A model generated the notes under the pieces. The model ran no database searches. It was not told the DNA's origin and worked only from the letters and a program-made list of their open reading frames with translations. From assembly GCA_963792445.1 (NCBI GenBank), contig CAWBWO010000002.1:248001-312000 (forward strand): 64,000 bases of DNA, in the 5' to 3' direction. A program made the translations under genes and the position numbers. Positions 17,651 to 27,871 of this stretch are shown here, piece after piece. How positions within the stretch are numbered: the first letter of the stretch is position 1; each line of letters opens with the position of its first letter. The stretch is from Rummeliibacillus sp963792445 (GTDB taxonomy: Bacteria; Bacillota; Bacilli; Bacillales_A; Planococcaceae).

Positions 17651-18547
17651 ATGAATATTGGGTTAGTAGGATTAGGGAAAATGGGTTTCAATCTTGGAAT
17701 GAATTTAATGAAACACCAACATACAGTATTTGCTTTTGATGTAAATTCAGAAGCAGTCTCAAATTTTGCAACAAAAGGTGGACAAGCTTTTGATTCTTTA
17801 AGTGCTTTAGTTGCTGCATTAAAAGCACCACGTGTCATTTGGTTAATGGTACCTGCGGGTGAAATCACAAACAGTACGATCGAACAATTAAAGGAAATGC
17901 TTGATGAAGGCGATATCTTAATCGATGGAGGAAACTCACATTACAAAGAAGCCATACAAATTGCAGAAAGCTTGAAACAAAAAGGTATATTCTTTATGGA
18001 TATAGGTACTAGTGGTGGTACTTCAGGTGCATTAAATGGAGCATGTATGATGATTGGTGGAGAAGAGCAAGCATTTCATGTAATCGAGCCGTTTATCAAA
18101 GATATATGTGTAGATAAAGGTTATATTTATGCTGGTAAATCTGGTAGTGGCCATTTTTTGAAAATGATTCATAACGGAATAGAATATGGCATGATGCAAG
18201 CAATAGCAGAAGGTTTTGAAGTATTAGAAAAAAGTCCGTTTGATTATGACTATGAGAAAGTTGCGGAAATGTGGAATCATGGATCCGTAATACGTTCGTG
18301 GCTAATGGAATTAACTCAAAGTGCCTTCTCTAAAGATCCTAAACTAGATGAGATAAAAGGTGTTATGCATTCTTCAGGTGAAGGCAAATGGACAGTTGAA
18401 ACTGCACTTGAATTACAAGCACCTGTGCCAGTAATATCTCTAGCTCTAATGACACGTTATCGTTCATTAGAAGATGATACATTCACAGGAAAAGTAGTAG
18501 CAGCATTACGTAACGAATTTGGTGGACATGCTGTAGAGAAAAAATAA
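17651..18547 (+). CDS. gnd: 6-phosphogluconate dehydrogenase, decarboxylating (short NAD-type)
   Basis: A 298-residue enzyme, the short form of 6PGDH. It converts 6-phosphogluconate to ribulose-5-phosphate. It has GLVGLGKMG at the N-terminal Rossmann fold, DGGNSHYKEA, the SGGTSGALNGACMM loop and the catalytic Lys/Asn motif KMIHNGIEYGMMQA. Length and NxxD-type beta2 end (FDVN) fit the NAD-dependent GndA/YqeC group, but cofactor use is inferred. It sits in the gluconate cluster, receiving the product of gluconokinase. Confidence 0.92.
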   Translation: MNIGLVGLGKMGFNLGMNLMKHQHTVFAFDVNSEAVSNFATKGGQAFDSLSALVAALKAPRVIWLMVPAGEITNSTIEQLKEMLDEGDILIDGGNSHYKEAIQIAESLKQKGIFFMDIGTSGGTSGALNGACMMIGGEEQAFHVIEPFIKDICVDKGYIYAGKSGSGHFLKMIHNGIEYGMMQAIAEGFEVLEKSPFDYDYEKVAEMWNHGSVIRSWLMELTQSAFSKDPKLDEIKGVMHSSGEGKWTVETALELQAPVPVISLALMTRYRSLEDDTFTGKVVAALRNEFGGHAVEKK

Positions 18548-18564
18548 ATCAATCTTTTTAAACG

Positions 18565-18595
18565 AGCCAGTTATCCTAGATAGCTGGTTTTTTTG
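18565..18595 (+). terminator. terminator after gnd
   Basis: CCAGTTATC/GATAGCTGG stem (one G-U pair), 3-base loop, T7. Confidence 0.8.
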
Positions 18596-18663
18596 TTCAA
18601 TATCGGTAATGATGATGAATGTATTGAAAAATTTACCTTCATTAGTTTTGAATGATCCAAATA

Positions 18664-18707
18664 GTAAAGCCATAGGGAACTCATAATGAAGAACCCTATG
18701 GCTTTAC
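18664..18707. terminator. hairpin between gnd and gntK
   Basis: A perfect 14-bp inverted repeat GTAAAGCCATAGGG/CCCTATGGCTTTAC with a 16-base loop. No long U-tract follows on either strand, so it may act as an mRNA 3'-stabilising hairpin for the convergent genes. Confidence 0.55.
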
Positions 18708-18753
18708 GTATGTTTATTAAAATTTAAGTCTATTCAATATTTAAACAAAAATC

Positions 18754-20298
18754 CTATTTAACCCATTTTTCTTGGAATTTTGTGATTTCATGATATTCTT
18801 GTTCAAGTATTCGTGAGATTCGGATGAAAATAGGAATCAATTCAACGTAAACTTCAACATTTTCTGAAATGGGATTATGCACATGAGTAGATCCAACCCA
18901 TTCAGAAACAATGGAGAAGTCATCAATTTCTCCTAAAGCATACATACCAAGTACTATGGCACCAAGGCAAGAGCTTTCAAAGCTTTCAGGAACAGATACT
19001 TCTTGATTGAAAATGTCTGCCATCATTTGTCGCCATAGATCGGATCTTGCGAATCCACCAGTTGCTTGAATTTTATTTGGTATACCAATTACTTCTTGCA
19101 AGGCGATAAAAACAGTGTATAAATTGAAAATAACTCCCTCTAGCACGGCACGAATCATATGTTCTTTTTTATGATGTAATCCTAATCCAAAGAATGAGCC
19201 ACGAGCATGGGCATTCCAAAGTGGTGCACGTTCTCCAGCCAAATAAGGATGGAATATCAAACCATCTGATCCTGGTTTTACATTGGAAGCAATTTTCGTT
19301 AAAACATCATATGGATCAATTCCTAAGCGTTTTGCCGTTTCAACCTCACTTGCAGCTAACTCATCGCGTACCCATCTAAATGTCATACCACCATTATTGA
19401 CAGGCCCTCCAACAACCCAATGCTTATCTGTTAACACGTAACAGAAAATCCGTCCTTTTGGATCTGTAACCGGGTGATCTGTAACAGTACGGATTGCTCC
19501 GCTTGTACCAATTGTTACTGCTACCACACCTGGATCGATTGCATTGACACCAAGATTTGAAAGTACACCATCATTTGCACCGATTACAAATGGAATGTGC
19601 GATGGTATTCCAATTTCTTCTGCAATATTCTGTTTTAGACCTTCTAAATGATACGTAGTCGGAACAAGTTCAGATAATTGATCGGCAGTAATACCAGCTA
19701 CCTCTAAAGCGTTTTCATCCCAATCGCAATTTACAAGATTGAACATGCCTGTTGCAGATGCAATGGAATGGTCCACGATGTAGCGGCCGAAAAAGTTATG
19801 GAATACATATTCCTTCATACTAATAAATTTATACGTTTGATTGAAAATTTCTGGTTTTTCATGTCGTAGCCACGTAATTTTACATAATGGAGACATGGGA
19901 TGAATAGGTGTTCCAGTATGTCTATAAATCTCATGACCGTTTAGTTCTTTCTTGATTTTTTCTGCCCACTCTGTAGCACGTGTATCTGCCCAAGTAATGC
20001 AGTTCGTTAAAGGTTTACCATTTTTATCAATAGCAATTACACTATGCATCGCAGCACTGAATGAAACTAGTTTTAAATCATTCGGATCAATATTTCCTTT
20101 TTGAACAGCAACTCGAATCGCTTCTTTAACAGCAGCTAAAATTTCCTCTGGATTCTGTTCAGCAACACTTGGAATAGGACTATATAATGGATAACCAGCA
20201 TGGTGCATACTAATTACTTGTCCCTTATTACCGAATAGTACAGCTTTAGTATTAGTGGTTCCTATATCAACGCCTAGATAATAAGACATTTTTGACAT
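18754..20298 (-). CDS. gntK: Gluconokinase (FGGY family)
   Basis: A 514-residue sugar kinase that phosphorylates gluconate to 6-phosphogluconate. The FGGY fold shows the phosphate-binding LGVDIGTTNTKAVLF at the start, a second GTSGAIR phosphate motif, and the C-terminal ATGGFARSDLWRQM and SCLGAIVLG segments. The first ATG (20298) is chosen because AAAGGAG lies 11 bases upstream. It lies in the gluconate cluster but on the minus strand with its own upstream region. Confidence 0.93.
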   Translation of the reverse strand: MSKMSYYLGVDIGTTNTKAVLFGNKGQVISMHHAGYPLYSPIPSVAEQNPEEILAAVKEAIRVAVQKGNIDPNDLKLVSFSAAMHSVIAIDKNGKPLTNCITWADTRATEWAEKIKKELNGHEIYRHTGTPIHPMSPLCKITWLRHEKPEIFNQTYKFISMKEYVFHNFFGRYIVDHSIASATGMFNLVNCDWDENALEVAGITADQLSELVPTTYHLEGLKQNIAEEIGIPSHIPFVIGANDGVLSNLGVNAIDPGVVAVTIGTSGAIRTVTDHPVTDPKGRIFCYVLTDKHWVVGGPVNNGGMTFRWVRDELAASEVETAKRLGIDPYDVLTKIASNVKPGSDGLIFHPYLAGERAPLWNAHARGSFFGLGLHHKKEHMIRAVLEGVIFNLYTVFIALQEVIGIPNKIQATGGFARSDLWRQMMADIFNQEVSVPESFESSCLGAIVLGMYALGEIDDFSIVSEWVGSTHVHNPISENVEVYVELIPIFIRISRILEQEYHEITKFQEKWVK

Positions 20299-20688
20299 TG
20301 CAAATTAATCTCCTTTATATAAAACATCAATAAAAAAATTTTCTCTAACAATAATAATAACAGAAAAAATATTTCATTTATTATCTATTTTACTGGACTA
20401 ATAGAATTAAGAAAAGGATAACATTGAAAATGTTATTATTTAGACTAGAATTTTTGCTAAATTGTATCGGTGTACGGAAAAGTTAATTTGAACCGATATG
20501 TAATACCAAAATCTACTTAAACATCTTTCTTATCAACAATTGAATCAATTTATATTCTATGCAATTCTTAAAATTTAAATCAAATTGAGTAAGTTTTGAT
20601 ACTTTTTTGTAAATTAGTCTGAAACGATTTTTCGACATTGTTTTGTTATAATAAAGAGAAGATAACGCGACACAAGAGAGGTAATAAA
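20299..20688. promoter_or_regulatory. gntK-mutS intergenic control region
   Basis: The minus strand carries GAAAATTTTTTTA (20343 to 20331), the third copy of the gluconate motif, 33 bases ahead of the gntK start. A perfect 8-bp inverted repeat ATAACATT-GAA-AATGTTAT lies at 20418-20436. For mutS an extended -10 TGTTATAAT occupies 20644-20652. No gene was found in this 390-base stretch. Confidence 0.55.
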
Positions 20689-23328
20689 ATGGCTTACACA
20701 CCAATGATGCAACAATATTTACAAGTAAAAGCAGATTATCAAGATGCTTTTTTATTTTTCCGTTTAGGAGATTTTTATGAAATGTTCTTTGATGATGCTA
20801 TAAAGGCATCACAAATTTTAGAAATTACGTTAACAGGTAGAGATGCAGGGATGAAAGAACGTATTCCCATGTGTGGTGTACCCTATCATTCTGCACAAAA
20901 TTATATTGAAACACTTGTTCAAAAAGGATTTAAAGTAGCAATTTGCGAGCAAACCGAGGATCCAAAAGCTGCAAAAGGTGTCGTGAAACGTGAAGTCATT
21001 CAACTTGTTACACCAGGAACTATTTTGGAGGGTAAAACGATTGAAGGAAAATCCAATCATTTTATCGCTGCAAGCACAAAAATTACAGATTCGAAGTTTG
21101 CCTTTAGTTATTTAGATTTAACGACTGGTGAGTCAACTACTACATTTGTTTTCGGTGACAAAAAAGATTTAATTCAACAACTCCTTGCATTTGATATTCG
21201 TGAAATTGTTGTAAAAGATGATTTATTTACAGAATTACATGATCTTGCACAAAGCTATTCAATCGTATTGTCACTTGAAAATGTAGGAATGGCAGATAAG
21301 AGCTCTAATTATTTGAAACAAGTGCCAGAAGAATTACATGAAGCTTGTTGCATTTTATTACATTATATTGAACGGACTCAAATGCGTTCATTATCTCATA
21401 TTCAACCATTTACTTATCATGAAATTAAAAACTATTTGAATATCGACACCAATTCAAAACGAAACTTAGAGCTAATCCAATCGCTTCGAGGTGGTGACCA
21501 AAAAGGAACATTATTATGGTTACTTGATGAAACAGCAACAGCTATGGGTGGACGTAAACTAAAGCAATGGATTCATCAACCTTTAGCGAACAGAAAGCAA
21601 ATCGAGCATAGATTAAGTATTGTAACGGACTTATTAGAAGATTATTTTGTTCGAGCAGAACTACAAGAGTTATTAAAAAAAGTATATGATTTAGAGCGCT
21701 TAGCAGGGCGTGTCGCATTTGGAAATGTTGGTGGTCGTGACCTTGCACAATTACGAGAATCCTTAAGACAAGTACCTGACATCAAAGCCCAATTAATCAA
21801 TTCAGGAAAAGAACATTTAATACCTCTTGGTGAAGGGCTTGATTTATGTGAAGATGTGGAAAGCTATTTGAGCGAAGCAATCATGGATCATCCACCAATC
21901 TCTATTAAAGAGGGCGACGTCATTCGAGAAGGATTCAATGAAAAGCTAGATCAATTACGCTATGCATCTCGAAATGGAAAAGATTGGATTGCACAATTAG
22001 AACAAAAAGAGCGTGAAATAACGGGTATTAAAAATTTAAAAATTGGTTATAACCGTATCTTTGGTTACTATATCGAAGTGACAAAATCGAATATTCAATT
22101 GGTAGATCTTTCTCGATATGAACGTAAACAAACATTAGCAAATGCAGAACGTTATATTACAGGTGAGTTAAAAGAAAAAGAAGCCATTATTCTTAATGCT
22201 GAAGAAGAAAGCTTAGAACTAGAATATCAATTATTTACAGGGATTCGAGAGCATTTAAAACAATTTATTCCTAGAGTACAAGCGTTAGCTTCTGACATTA
22301 GTGAATTAGACGTCTTTACTAGTTTTGCAGTAGTGACAGAAAAATATCACTTTACTAAACCAACTTTCCATGAAGGACGTTCTTTAAAAATAGTGAATGG
22401 TCGTCACCCAGTCGTGGAAAAAATGATGAATAAGCAATTGTACGTACCAAATGATTGTATTTTAGATACAAATCAAAACATGATGCTGATTACAGGGCCA
22501 AATATGTCTGGTAAAAGTACGTATATGAGACAAGTTGCATTAATTACTGTGATGGCGCAAATGGGTTGTTATGTACCAGCAGATGAAGCGGAACTTCCAA
22601 TTACGGATCAAATTTTCACGCGAATTGGTGCTGCGGATGATTTAGCAGGTGGTCAAAGTACCTTTATGGTAGAGATGCTAGAATCTCAACATGCCATTAC
22701 CAATGCTACAGCTAGTAGCTTATTGTTATTTGATGAAATTGGTCGGGGAACTTCAACCTATGATGGGATGGCTTTAGCTCAGTCGATGATGGAATATATC
22801 CATAATACAATTGGAGCTAATACATTATTTTCAACGCATTACCACGAACTAACGGTTTTAGAAAATGAATTGGAACGTCTACAAAATGTTCATGTATCGG
22901 CAACTGAACAAGATGGTAAAGTGGTCTTCTTGCACAAAGTCAAAAAAGGTCCTGCAGACAAGAGTTATGGGATCCATGTGGCAGAATTAGCGGAACTTCC
23001 AAAGCCAATCATTGAACGAGCACGTGTATTACTTGCTGAATTTGAAGCAAACGATATTGACCCGACATTACGACATAGTGAAGTGGCAGCAACAGAACAA
23101 GCACCCGTTAAAGAACCACAACAAATGGTTTCTACTGTTCAAGAAGAATCTGCAACACAACTTTCTCTATTTGAGGAGCCCGTTGCAAAAGAAGTGGTTC
23201 AACCAAAAATCTCATCAATTGAAAAAGAAGTACTAGAAAAGTTGAAAACACTTAATGTATCTGGAACAACACCAATGGATGCATTACAACTTGTGTATTC
23301 ATTGCAACAAACTTTATTTACAAAGTAG
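20689..23328 (+). CDS. mutS: DNA mismatch repair protein MutS
   Basis: An 879-residue mismatch-recognition ATPase. The mismatch-binding N-terminus MAYTPMMQQYLQVK and FFRLGDFYEMF contains the stacking Phe and Glu (F-x-E class). The ABC ATPase has GPNMSGKSTYMRQ at about residue 603, LLLFDEIGRGTST and FSTHYHELT. A short beta-clamp-like motif QLSLFEE is near the C-terminus. ATG 20689 follows AGAGAGG; the upstream frame to 20638 overlaps the promoter. mutL follows 12 bases after the stop. Confidence 0.98.
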   Translation: MAYTPMMQQYLQVKADYQDAFLFFRLGDFYEMFFDDAIKASQILEITLTGRDAGMKERIPMCGVPYHSAQNYIETLVQKGFKVAICEQTEDPKAAKGVVKREVIQLVTPGTILEGKTIEGKSNHFIAASTKITDSKFAFSYLDLTTGESTTTFVFGDKKDLIQQLLAFDIREIVVKDDLFTELHDLAQSYSIVLSLENVGMADKSSNYLKQVPEELHEACCILLHYIERTQMRSLSHIQPFTYHEIKNYLNIDTNSKRNLELIQSLRGGDQKGTLLWLLDETATAMGGRKLKQWIHQPLANRKQIEHRLSIVTDLLEDYFVRAELQELLKKVYDLERLAGRVAFGNVGGRDLAQLRESLRQVPDIKAQLINSGKEHLIPLGEGLDLCEDVESYLSEAIMDHPPISIKEGDVIREGFNEKLDQLRYASRNGKDWIAQLEQKEREITGIKNLKIGYNRIFGYYIEVTKSNIQLVDLSRYERKQTLANAERYITGELKEKEAIILNAEEESLELEYQLFTGIREHLKQFIPRVQALASDISELDVFTSFAVVTEKYHFTKPTFHEGRSLKIVNGRHPVVEKMMNKQLYVPNDCILDTNQNMMLITGPNMSGKSTYMRQVALITVMAQMGCYVPADEAELPITDQIFTRIGAADDLAGGQSTFMVEMLESQHAITNATASSLLLFDEIGRGTSTYDGMALAQSMMEYIHNTIGANTLFSTHYHELTVLENELERLQNVHVSATEQDGKVVFLHKVKKGPADKSYGIHVAELAELPKPIIERARVLLAEFEANDIDPTLRHSEVAATEQAPVKEPQQMVSTVQEESATQLSLFEEPVAKEVVQPKISSIEKEVLEKLKTLNVSGTTPMDALQLVYSLQQTLFTK

Positions 23329-23340
23329 GAGGTGCCTAAA

Positions 23341-25269
23341 ATGGGGCATATTCATATAATGGATGAATTTCTATCCAATAAAATTGCTGCAGGTGAAGTG
23401 GTGGAACGCCCTTCCTCTGTGGTAAAAGAATTAGTTGAAAATGCCATTGATGCAGGCAGTACCTCAATTGAAGTGGTATTAGAAGAAGCAGGGATGACAT
23501 CTATCCAAATCATTGATAATGGATATGGTATGGATGAAGATGATGCATTAATATCATTTCAAAGACACGCCACAAGTAAAATTAAAAATGAACATGACTT
23601 GTTCCGCATTCGTACACTCGGTTTCCGAGGTGAAGCATTAGCAAGTATCGCTTCTGTATCAAAAGTTGATTTAATCACCTCTAATGGTGAAAGTGGAATC
23701 GAAGTGCACCTTGAGGGAGGGCATGTCATCGAAAAGAAACCGGGTTCTCTTCGTAGAGGTACGGATATTACGGTTTCTCAATTGTTTTTCAATACACCAG
23801 CACGCTTGAAGTATATGAAAACAATTCAAACTGAACTAGGTCATACAATAGATCTTATGAATCGACTTGCACTTTGTTATCCAAATATAGCATTTAAATT
23901 GACACACCATGATCATGAATTACTACAAACCAATGGTCGAGGGGATTTGCGGCAAGTGCTCGCAGCGATATATGGAGTGGCGAATGCCAAGAAAATGGTT
24001 CATTTTGAAGGCGAATCTAAAGACTATAAGATATCAGGTTATGCTACAATACCTGAAATCACTAGAGCATCCAAAAACTATATATCTATATTTGTAAATG
24101 GTCGGTGGGTGCGACATTATACAATTCAAAAAGCGATAATTGATGCCTATCATACATTCTTGCCAATCGGAAGATTTCCAATATCAGTCATTCATATAGA
24201 AGGCGATCCATTCTTGACAGACGTGAATGTGCATCCGGCGAAGCAACAAATTCGCCTTAGCAAAGAAGCTGATTTAATGCAATTAATCGAAGAATCTTTG
24301 CATAAAGCAATTCGTAATTCGATGCAAGCTCCAGAAATTGCACAGAAAAAGAAAAAAGCACCACCATCATCAGAACAAATTAATTTTTGGAAAACAATTA
24401 ATTACAATACAACAAATATGCCACAGTTTAATGAAAAACCAAAAACAGAAGAAAAAACAAACAATATAGATACAAAAACGATGGATGATGAGTTTTCACC
24501 ACGATTTAAAGAGCAATTAATACAAGATGAGCCTTTGCAAGAAAAGGGATTTGCAGTAAGTGAGGATTGGGAATCAATTAAACAATCACAAGGATTGAAT
24601 GGGCAAAATACAGCTGATGAGGAAATTTGGTCTGATGAAGAAGACTCTGAAGAAGAAATTGTGCCAACAGAAACACCGCAAGATCCATTTCCAGAGCTAG
24701 AAGTAGTTGGACAAATTCATGGCACATATATTGTTGCACAAAGTGAAGATGGATTTTATTTGATTGACCAACATGCTGCACAAGAGCGTATTAAATATGA
24801 ATATTTTAAAGACAAAGTAGGAGAAGTAGATGCTACGGAACGTCAATCATTATTATTCCCTTTAACATTCCACTATTCAGCAGACGAAGCGTTACAATTA
24901 CGAGAAAATGCCAAAGCTTTAGAAGAAGTCGGTGTATTTCTTGAAGAATTTGGCCAAAATTCATTTGTTGTACGTGAATATCCAACGTGGTTTCCAAAGG
25001 ATTTTGAATCAGAAATTATTGAAGAGTTAATTGAACAGGTATTAAAAGAACGTAAAACGGATATTAAGAAGTTGCGTGAATCAGCTGCCATCATGATGAG
25101 TTGTAAGCGATCCATAAAGGCAAATCACTATTTAGATCAATCACAAATGGAACAATTACTAAAAGATCTAAAAACAAGAGTGAATCCATTTACTTGTCCA
25201 CATGGCAGACCAGTAATTGTTCATTTTAGAACATATGAAATCGAGAAAATGTTTAAGCGTGTTATGTAA
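23341..25269 (+). CDS. mutL: DNA mismatch repair protein MutL with endonuclease motif
   Basis: A 642-residue GHKL ATPase: NKIAAGEVVERPSSVVKELVENAIDAG, DNGYGM and TLGFRGEALASI. The C-terminal dimerisation/endonuclease domain has DQHAAQERIKYE at about residue 475, SCKRSIKANHYL and CPHGRP, so the strand-nicking activity typical of Gram-positives is expected. AGGAGGTG (23329-23336) dictates ATG 23341 over the GTG at 23332. It is co-transcribed with mutS. Confidence 0.97.
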   Translation: MGHIHIMDEFLSNKIAAGEVVERPSSVVKELVENAIDAGSTSIEVVLEEAGMTSIQIIDNGYGMDEDDALISFQRHATSKIKNEHDLFRIRTLGFRGEALASIASVSKVDLITSNGESGIEVHLEGGHVIEKKPGSLRRGTDITVSQLFFNTPARLKYMKTIQTELGHTIDLMNRLALCYPNIAFKLTHHDHELLQTNGRGDLRQVLAAIYGVANAKKMVHFEGESKDYKISGYATIPEITRASKNYISIFVNGRWVRHYTIQKAIIDAYHTFLPIGRFPISVIHIEGDPFLTDVNVHPAKQQIRLSKEADLMQLIEESLHKAIRNSMQAPEIAQKKKKAPPSSEQINFWKTINYNTTNMPQFNEKPKTEEKTNNIDTKTMDDEFSPRFKEQLIQDEPLQEKGFAVSEDWESIKQSQGLNGQNTADEEIWSDEEDSEEEIVPTETPQDPFPELEVVGQIHGTYIVAQSEDGFYLIDQHAAQERIKYEYFKDKVGEVDATERQSLLFPLTFHYSADEALQLRENAKALEEVGVFLEEFGQNSFVVREYPTWFPKDFESEIIEELIEQVLKERKTDIKKLRESAAIMMSCKRSIKANHYLDQSQMEQLLKDLKTRVNPFTCPHGRPVIVHFRTYEIEKMFKRVM

Positions 25270-25298
25270 TTCAGCCATTGTACGAAAGGAGGATTTAT

Positions 25299-26966
25299 AT
25301 GTTTTCAAGCACTAAGAGAGAGCAAGTGATCGATATTTTAAATCATTATTCATTTGACGTATTAGTTGTAGGCGGAGGTATTACAGGTGCCGGCATTGCC
25401 CTAGATGCTGTATCTAGGGGATTGTCCGTTGCATTAGTAGAAATGCAAGACTTTGCCAGCGGAACATCTAGTCGCTCCACTAAATTAGTACATGGGGGAT
25501 TGCGATACTTAAAACAATTTCAAATAGATGTCGTAAAAGAAACAGGTAGTGAAAGGGAAATAGTATACGAGAACGGCGTGCATATTACTAAACCTGAATG
25601 GATGTTACTCCCTATATATAAAGGTGGTACATTTGGTTCTTTTACCACATCACTTGGATTAAAAGTCTATGACAAATTAGCTCGTGTAAAAAAATCTGAG
25701 AGACGCTCTATGCTAAATAGAGAAGAAACAATTAAAAAAGAACCGTTACTTAAGACGAATAATCTTAAGGGAAGTGGGTATTATGTTGAATACCGAACAG
25801 ATGATGCGCGTTTAACGATCGAAGTAATAAAGAAAGCTGTCGAATTAGGGGCAATATGTTTAAACTATGCGAAAGTAGAAGAATTTGAATATGAAGGAAA
25901 GAAGATTGTAGGTGCCATTGTCCGTGATCAAATCACCCAAAAAAAGTGGGCCATACATGCAACAGCGGTAGTAAACGCAACTGGTCCATGGGTCGACCAA
26001 GTACGGCAAAAAGACAACATAACTAATAATAAGAAATTAAGATTAACAAAAGGTGTTCATATTGTTATCGACCAATCACTATTTCCTCTAAAGCAATCAA
26101 TATATTTTGATACTCAGGATCAGCGTATGGTATTTGCAATTCCTCGAGATGGTAAAACATATATTGGAACAACGGATACATTCTATGATGCAAATCCGCA
26201 AAAACCACTCGCAACAGATGAAGATATTGAATACTTACTTGAAACTATACATTTTATGTTTCCGAGCGTAAATGTCTCGCGTAAAGACATTGAATCTTGC
26301 TGGGCTGGTGTTCGCCCACTTATTTATGAAGAAGGAAAAGACCCTTCAGAAATTTCAAGAAAAGATGAAGTCTGGGAATCCCCAACTGGTTTATTGAGTG
26401 TTGCAGGTGGGAAATTAACAGGGTATCGTAAAATGGCAGAGAACATTGTTGATCAAATTATCTCTCAACAAAAGTTTAAAAAAGCAGGTCCATGCATCAC
26501 TGCGTCTTTATCCTTATCTGGAGCAAAAGGCTTAAATCCACAAAACTTTGAATCGTATCTACAATACAAAGCAAAAGAAGGTACTGCCTATGGTCTATCG
26601 ATGGATGAAGCTTATCAATTAGTTCATCTTTATGGTACAAATATAGATGATTTATATCGTATTATTGCAACATTGGACTTACGAGATGAACAACAATTAC
26701 CTCTAGCGTTACATGCGCAATTACTTTATGCCATTCAATATGAAATGGCCTTTAATCCGTCAGATTTCTTTGTTCGACGTTCTTCTAAAATGTTCTTTGA
26801 TATAAATAGTGTAAAAAAATACAAAGATACAGTAGTTCAATTTATGAGTAATTATTTGCAATACTCAAACGAAGAGAAACTACAATATCAAAATGAATTA
26901 GAAGAACTTATTTATGATGCTTCACGCTTTTATAAGGGAGGAAGTATGTGGATAGGGAACAATTGA
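25299..26966 (+). CDS. glpD: Aerobic glycerol-3-phosphate dehydrogenase
   Basis: A 555-residue FAD-dependent membrane-associated enzyme oxidising glycerol-3-phosphate to dihydroxyacetone phosphate and passing electrons to quinone. The FAD-binding VVGGGITGAGIALDAVSRG and DFASGTSSRSTKLVHGGLRYL motifs are intact. ATG 25299 follows AAAGGAGG. Unlike in many Bacilli, glpP, glpF and glpK are not adjacent. A lipase-like gene overlaps its 3' end. Confidence 0.96.
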   Translation: MFSSTKREQVIDILNHYSFDVLVVGGGITGAGIALDAVSRGLSVALVEMQDFASGTSSRSTKLVHGGLRYLKQFQIDVVKETGSEREIVYENGVHITKPEWMLLPIYKGGTFGSFTTSLGLKVYDKLARVKKSERRSMLNREETIKKEPLLKTNNLKGSGYYVEYRTDDARLTIEVIKKAVELGAICLNYAKVEEFEYEGKKIVGAIVRDQITQKKWAIHATAVVNATGPWVDQVRQKDNITNNKKLRLTKGVHIVIDQSLFPLKQSIYFDTQDQRMVFAIPRDGKTYIGTTDTFYDANPQKPLATDEDIEYLLETIHFMFPSVNVSRKDIESCWAGVRPLIYEEGKDPSEISRKDEVWESPTGLLSVAGGKLTGYRKMAENIVDQIISQQKFKKAGPCITASLSLSGAKGLNPQNFESYLQYKAKEGTAYGLSMDEAYQLVHLYGTNIDDLYRIIATLDLRDEQQLPLALHAQLLYAIQYEMAFNPSDFFVRRSSKMFFDINSVKKYKDTVVQFMSNYLQYSNEEKLQYQNELEELIYDASRFYKGGSMWIGNN

Positions 26967-27871
26967 CAATTACCACAAAAGATAGTCATAAGCTTTCCGT
27001 CACAGTATTTGAACCGGCAAATACGATTAAGGGACATATTCATATTTTGCATGGTATGGCTGAGCATCAAAAGCGCTATTTTACTTTTGCAGAAAGCTTA
27101 CGGCATGAAGGGTACTTGGTTTCAATGCATGATCACAGAGGTCATGGCAGAACAGCTATTCTAAACCAGTCGATAAAAGGATATTTCGGTGAAGAAAAGG
27201 GTTTTGATCAGGTTGTAGAAGATGTAAAAACAGTCACTAGTTTAATACGCCAAAATCGTCAATTACCATCTATGATATTATTTGGCCATAGTATGGGATC
27301 TTTTATTGCTAGAAGATATAGCGAATTATATAGTATGGAATTAGATAAAGTTATATTTTGTGGAACAGGCGCTTCTAGCCTCTCGCATGTTGCTGGCTTA
27401 AATTTAGCTAAAATATTAGTGAAATTGGAAGGCAAGGAGAAAAAAAGTAAAATTCTCAATGCGCTTACTTTTGGGAGTTTTAATCATAAAATTCAAAAAC
27501 CAAAAACTAAATTTGATTGGCTCACCTCAGATGTAAAGGAAGTACAAAAATATTTAGATGATGAAGAGTGTGGTTTTCTCTCAACCAATCAGTTTTATGT
27601 AGATTTTTTACAAGGTATAATAACATTATCGAAGTCTCAACAAGTGAATAGAATCCGCAAAGATTTGCCCATCCTACTGATCAGTGGTTCCAATGACCCG
27701 GTAGGAGGTTATACAAAAGGAATTTGGAAAGTTGCAAATCAATTTGAAAAATGTGGATTCCACGATGTAACGGTACAAATTTTATACGATATGCGACATG
27801 AGATTTTAAACGAAAAAAGGAAAGAGCAAGTATTTCAAACGATAATAAAATGGTTGGAGAAAGAAGAATGA
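26948..27871 (+). CDS. Alpha/beta hydrolase, lysophospholipase/monoacylglycerol lipase-like
   Basis: A 307-residue serine hydrolase. It has HGMAEHQKRY near the oxyanion hole, HDHRGHGRT, the nucleophile elbow GHSMGS, and a late acidic/His pair (SGSNDPVGG and RHEIL). GTG 26948 lies after AGGGAGG, inside the glpD 3' end (19-base overlap), and the stop overlaps miaA by 4 bases, so the three genes are coupled. No signal peptide, so probably cytosolic. The substrate is not identifiable; coupling to glpD suggests glycerolipid turnover. Confidence 0.8.
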   Translation: MDREQLTITTKDSHKLSVTVFEPANTIKGHIHILHGMAEHQKRYFTFAESLRHEGYLVSMHDHRGHGRTAILNQSIKGYFGEEKGFDQVVEDVKTVTSLIRQNRQLPSMILFGHSMGSFIARRYSELYSMELDKVIFCGTGASSLSHVAGLNLAKILVKLEGKEKKSKILNALTFGSFNHKIQKPKTKFDWLTSDVKEVQKYLDDEECGFLSTNQFYVDFLQGIITLSKSQQVNRIRKDLPILLISGSNDPVGGYTKGIWKVANQFEKCGFHDVTVQILYDMRHEILNEKRKEQVFQTIIKWLEKEE

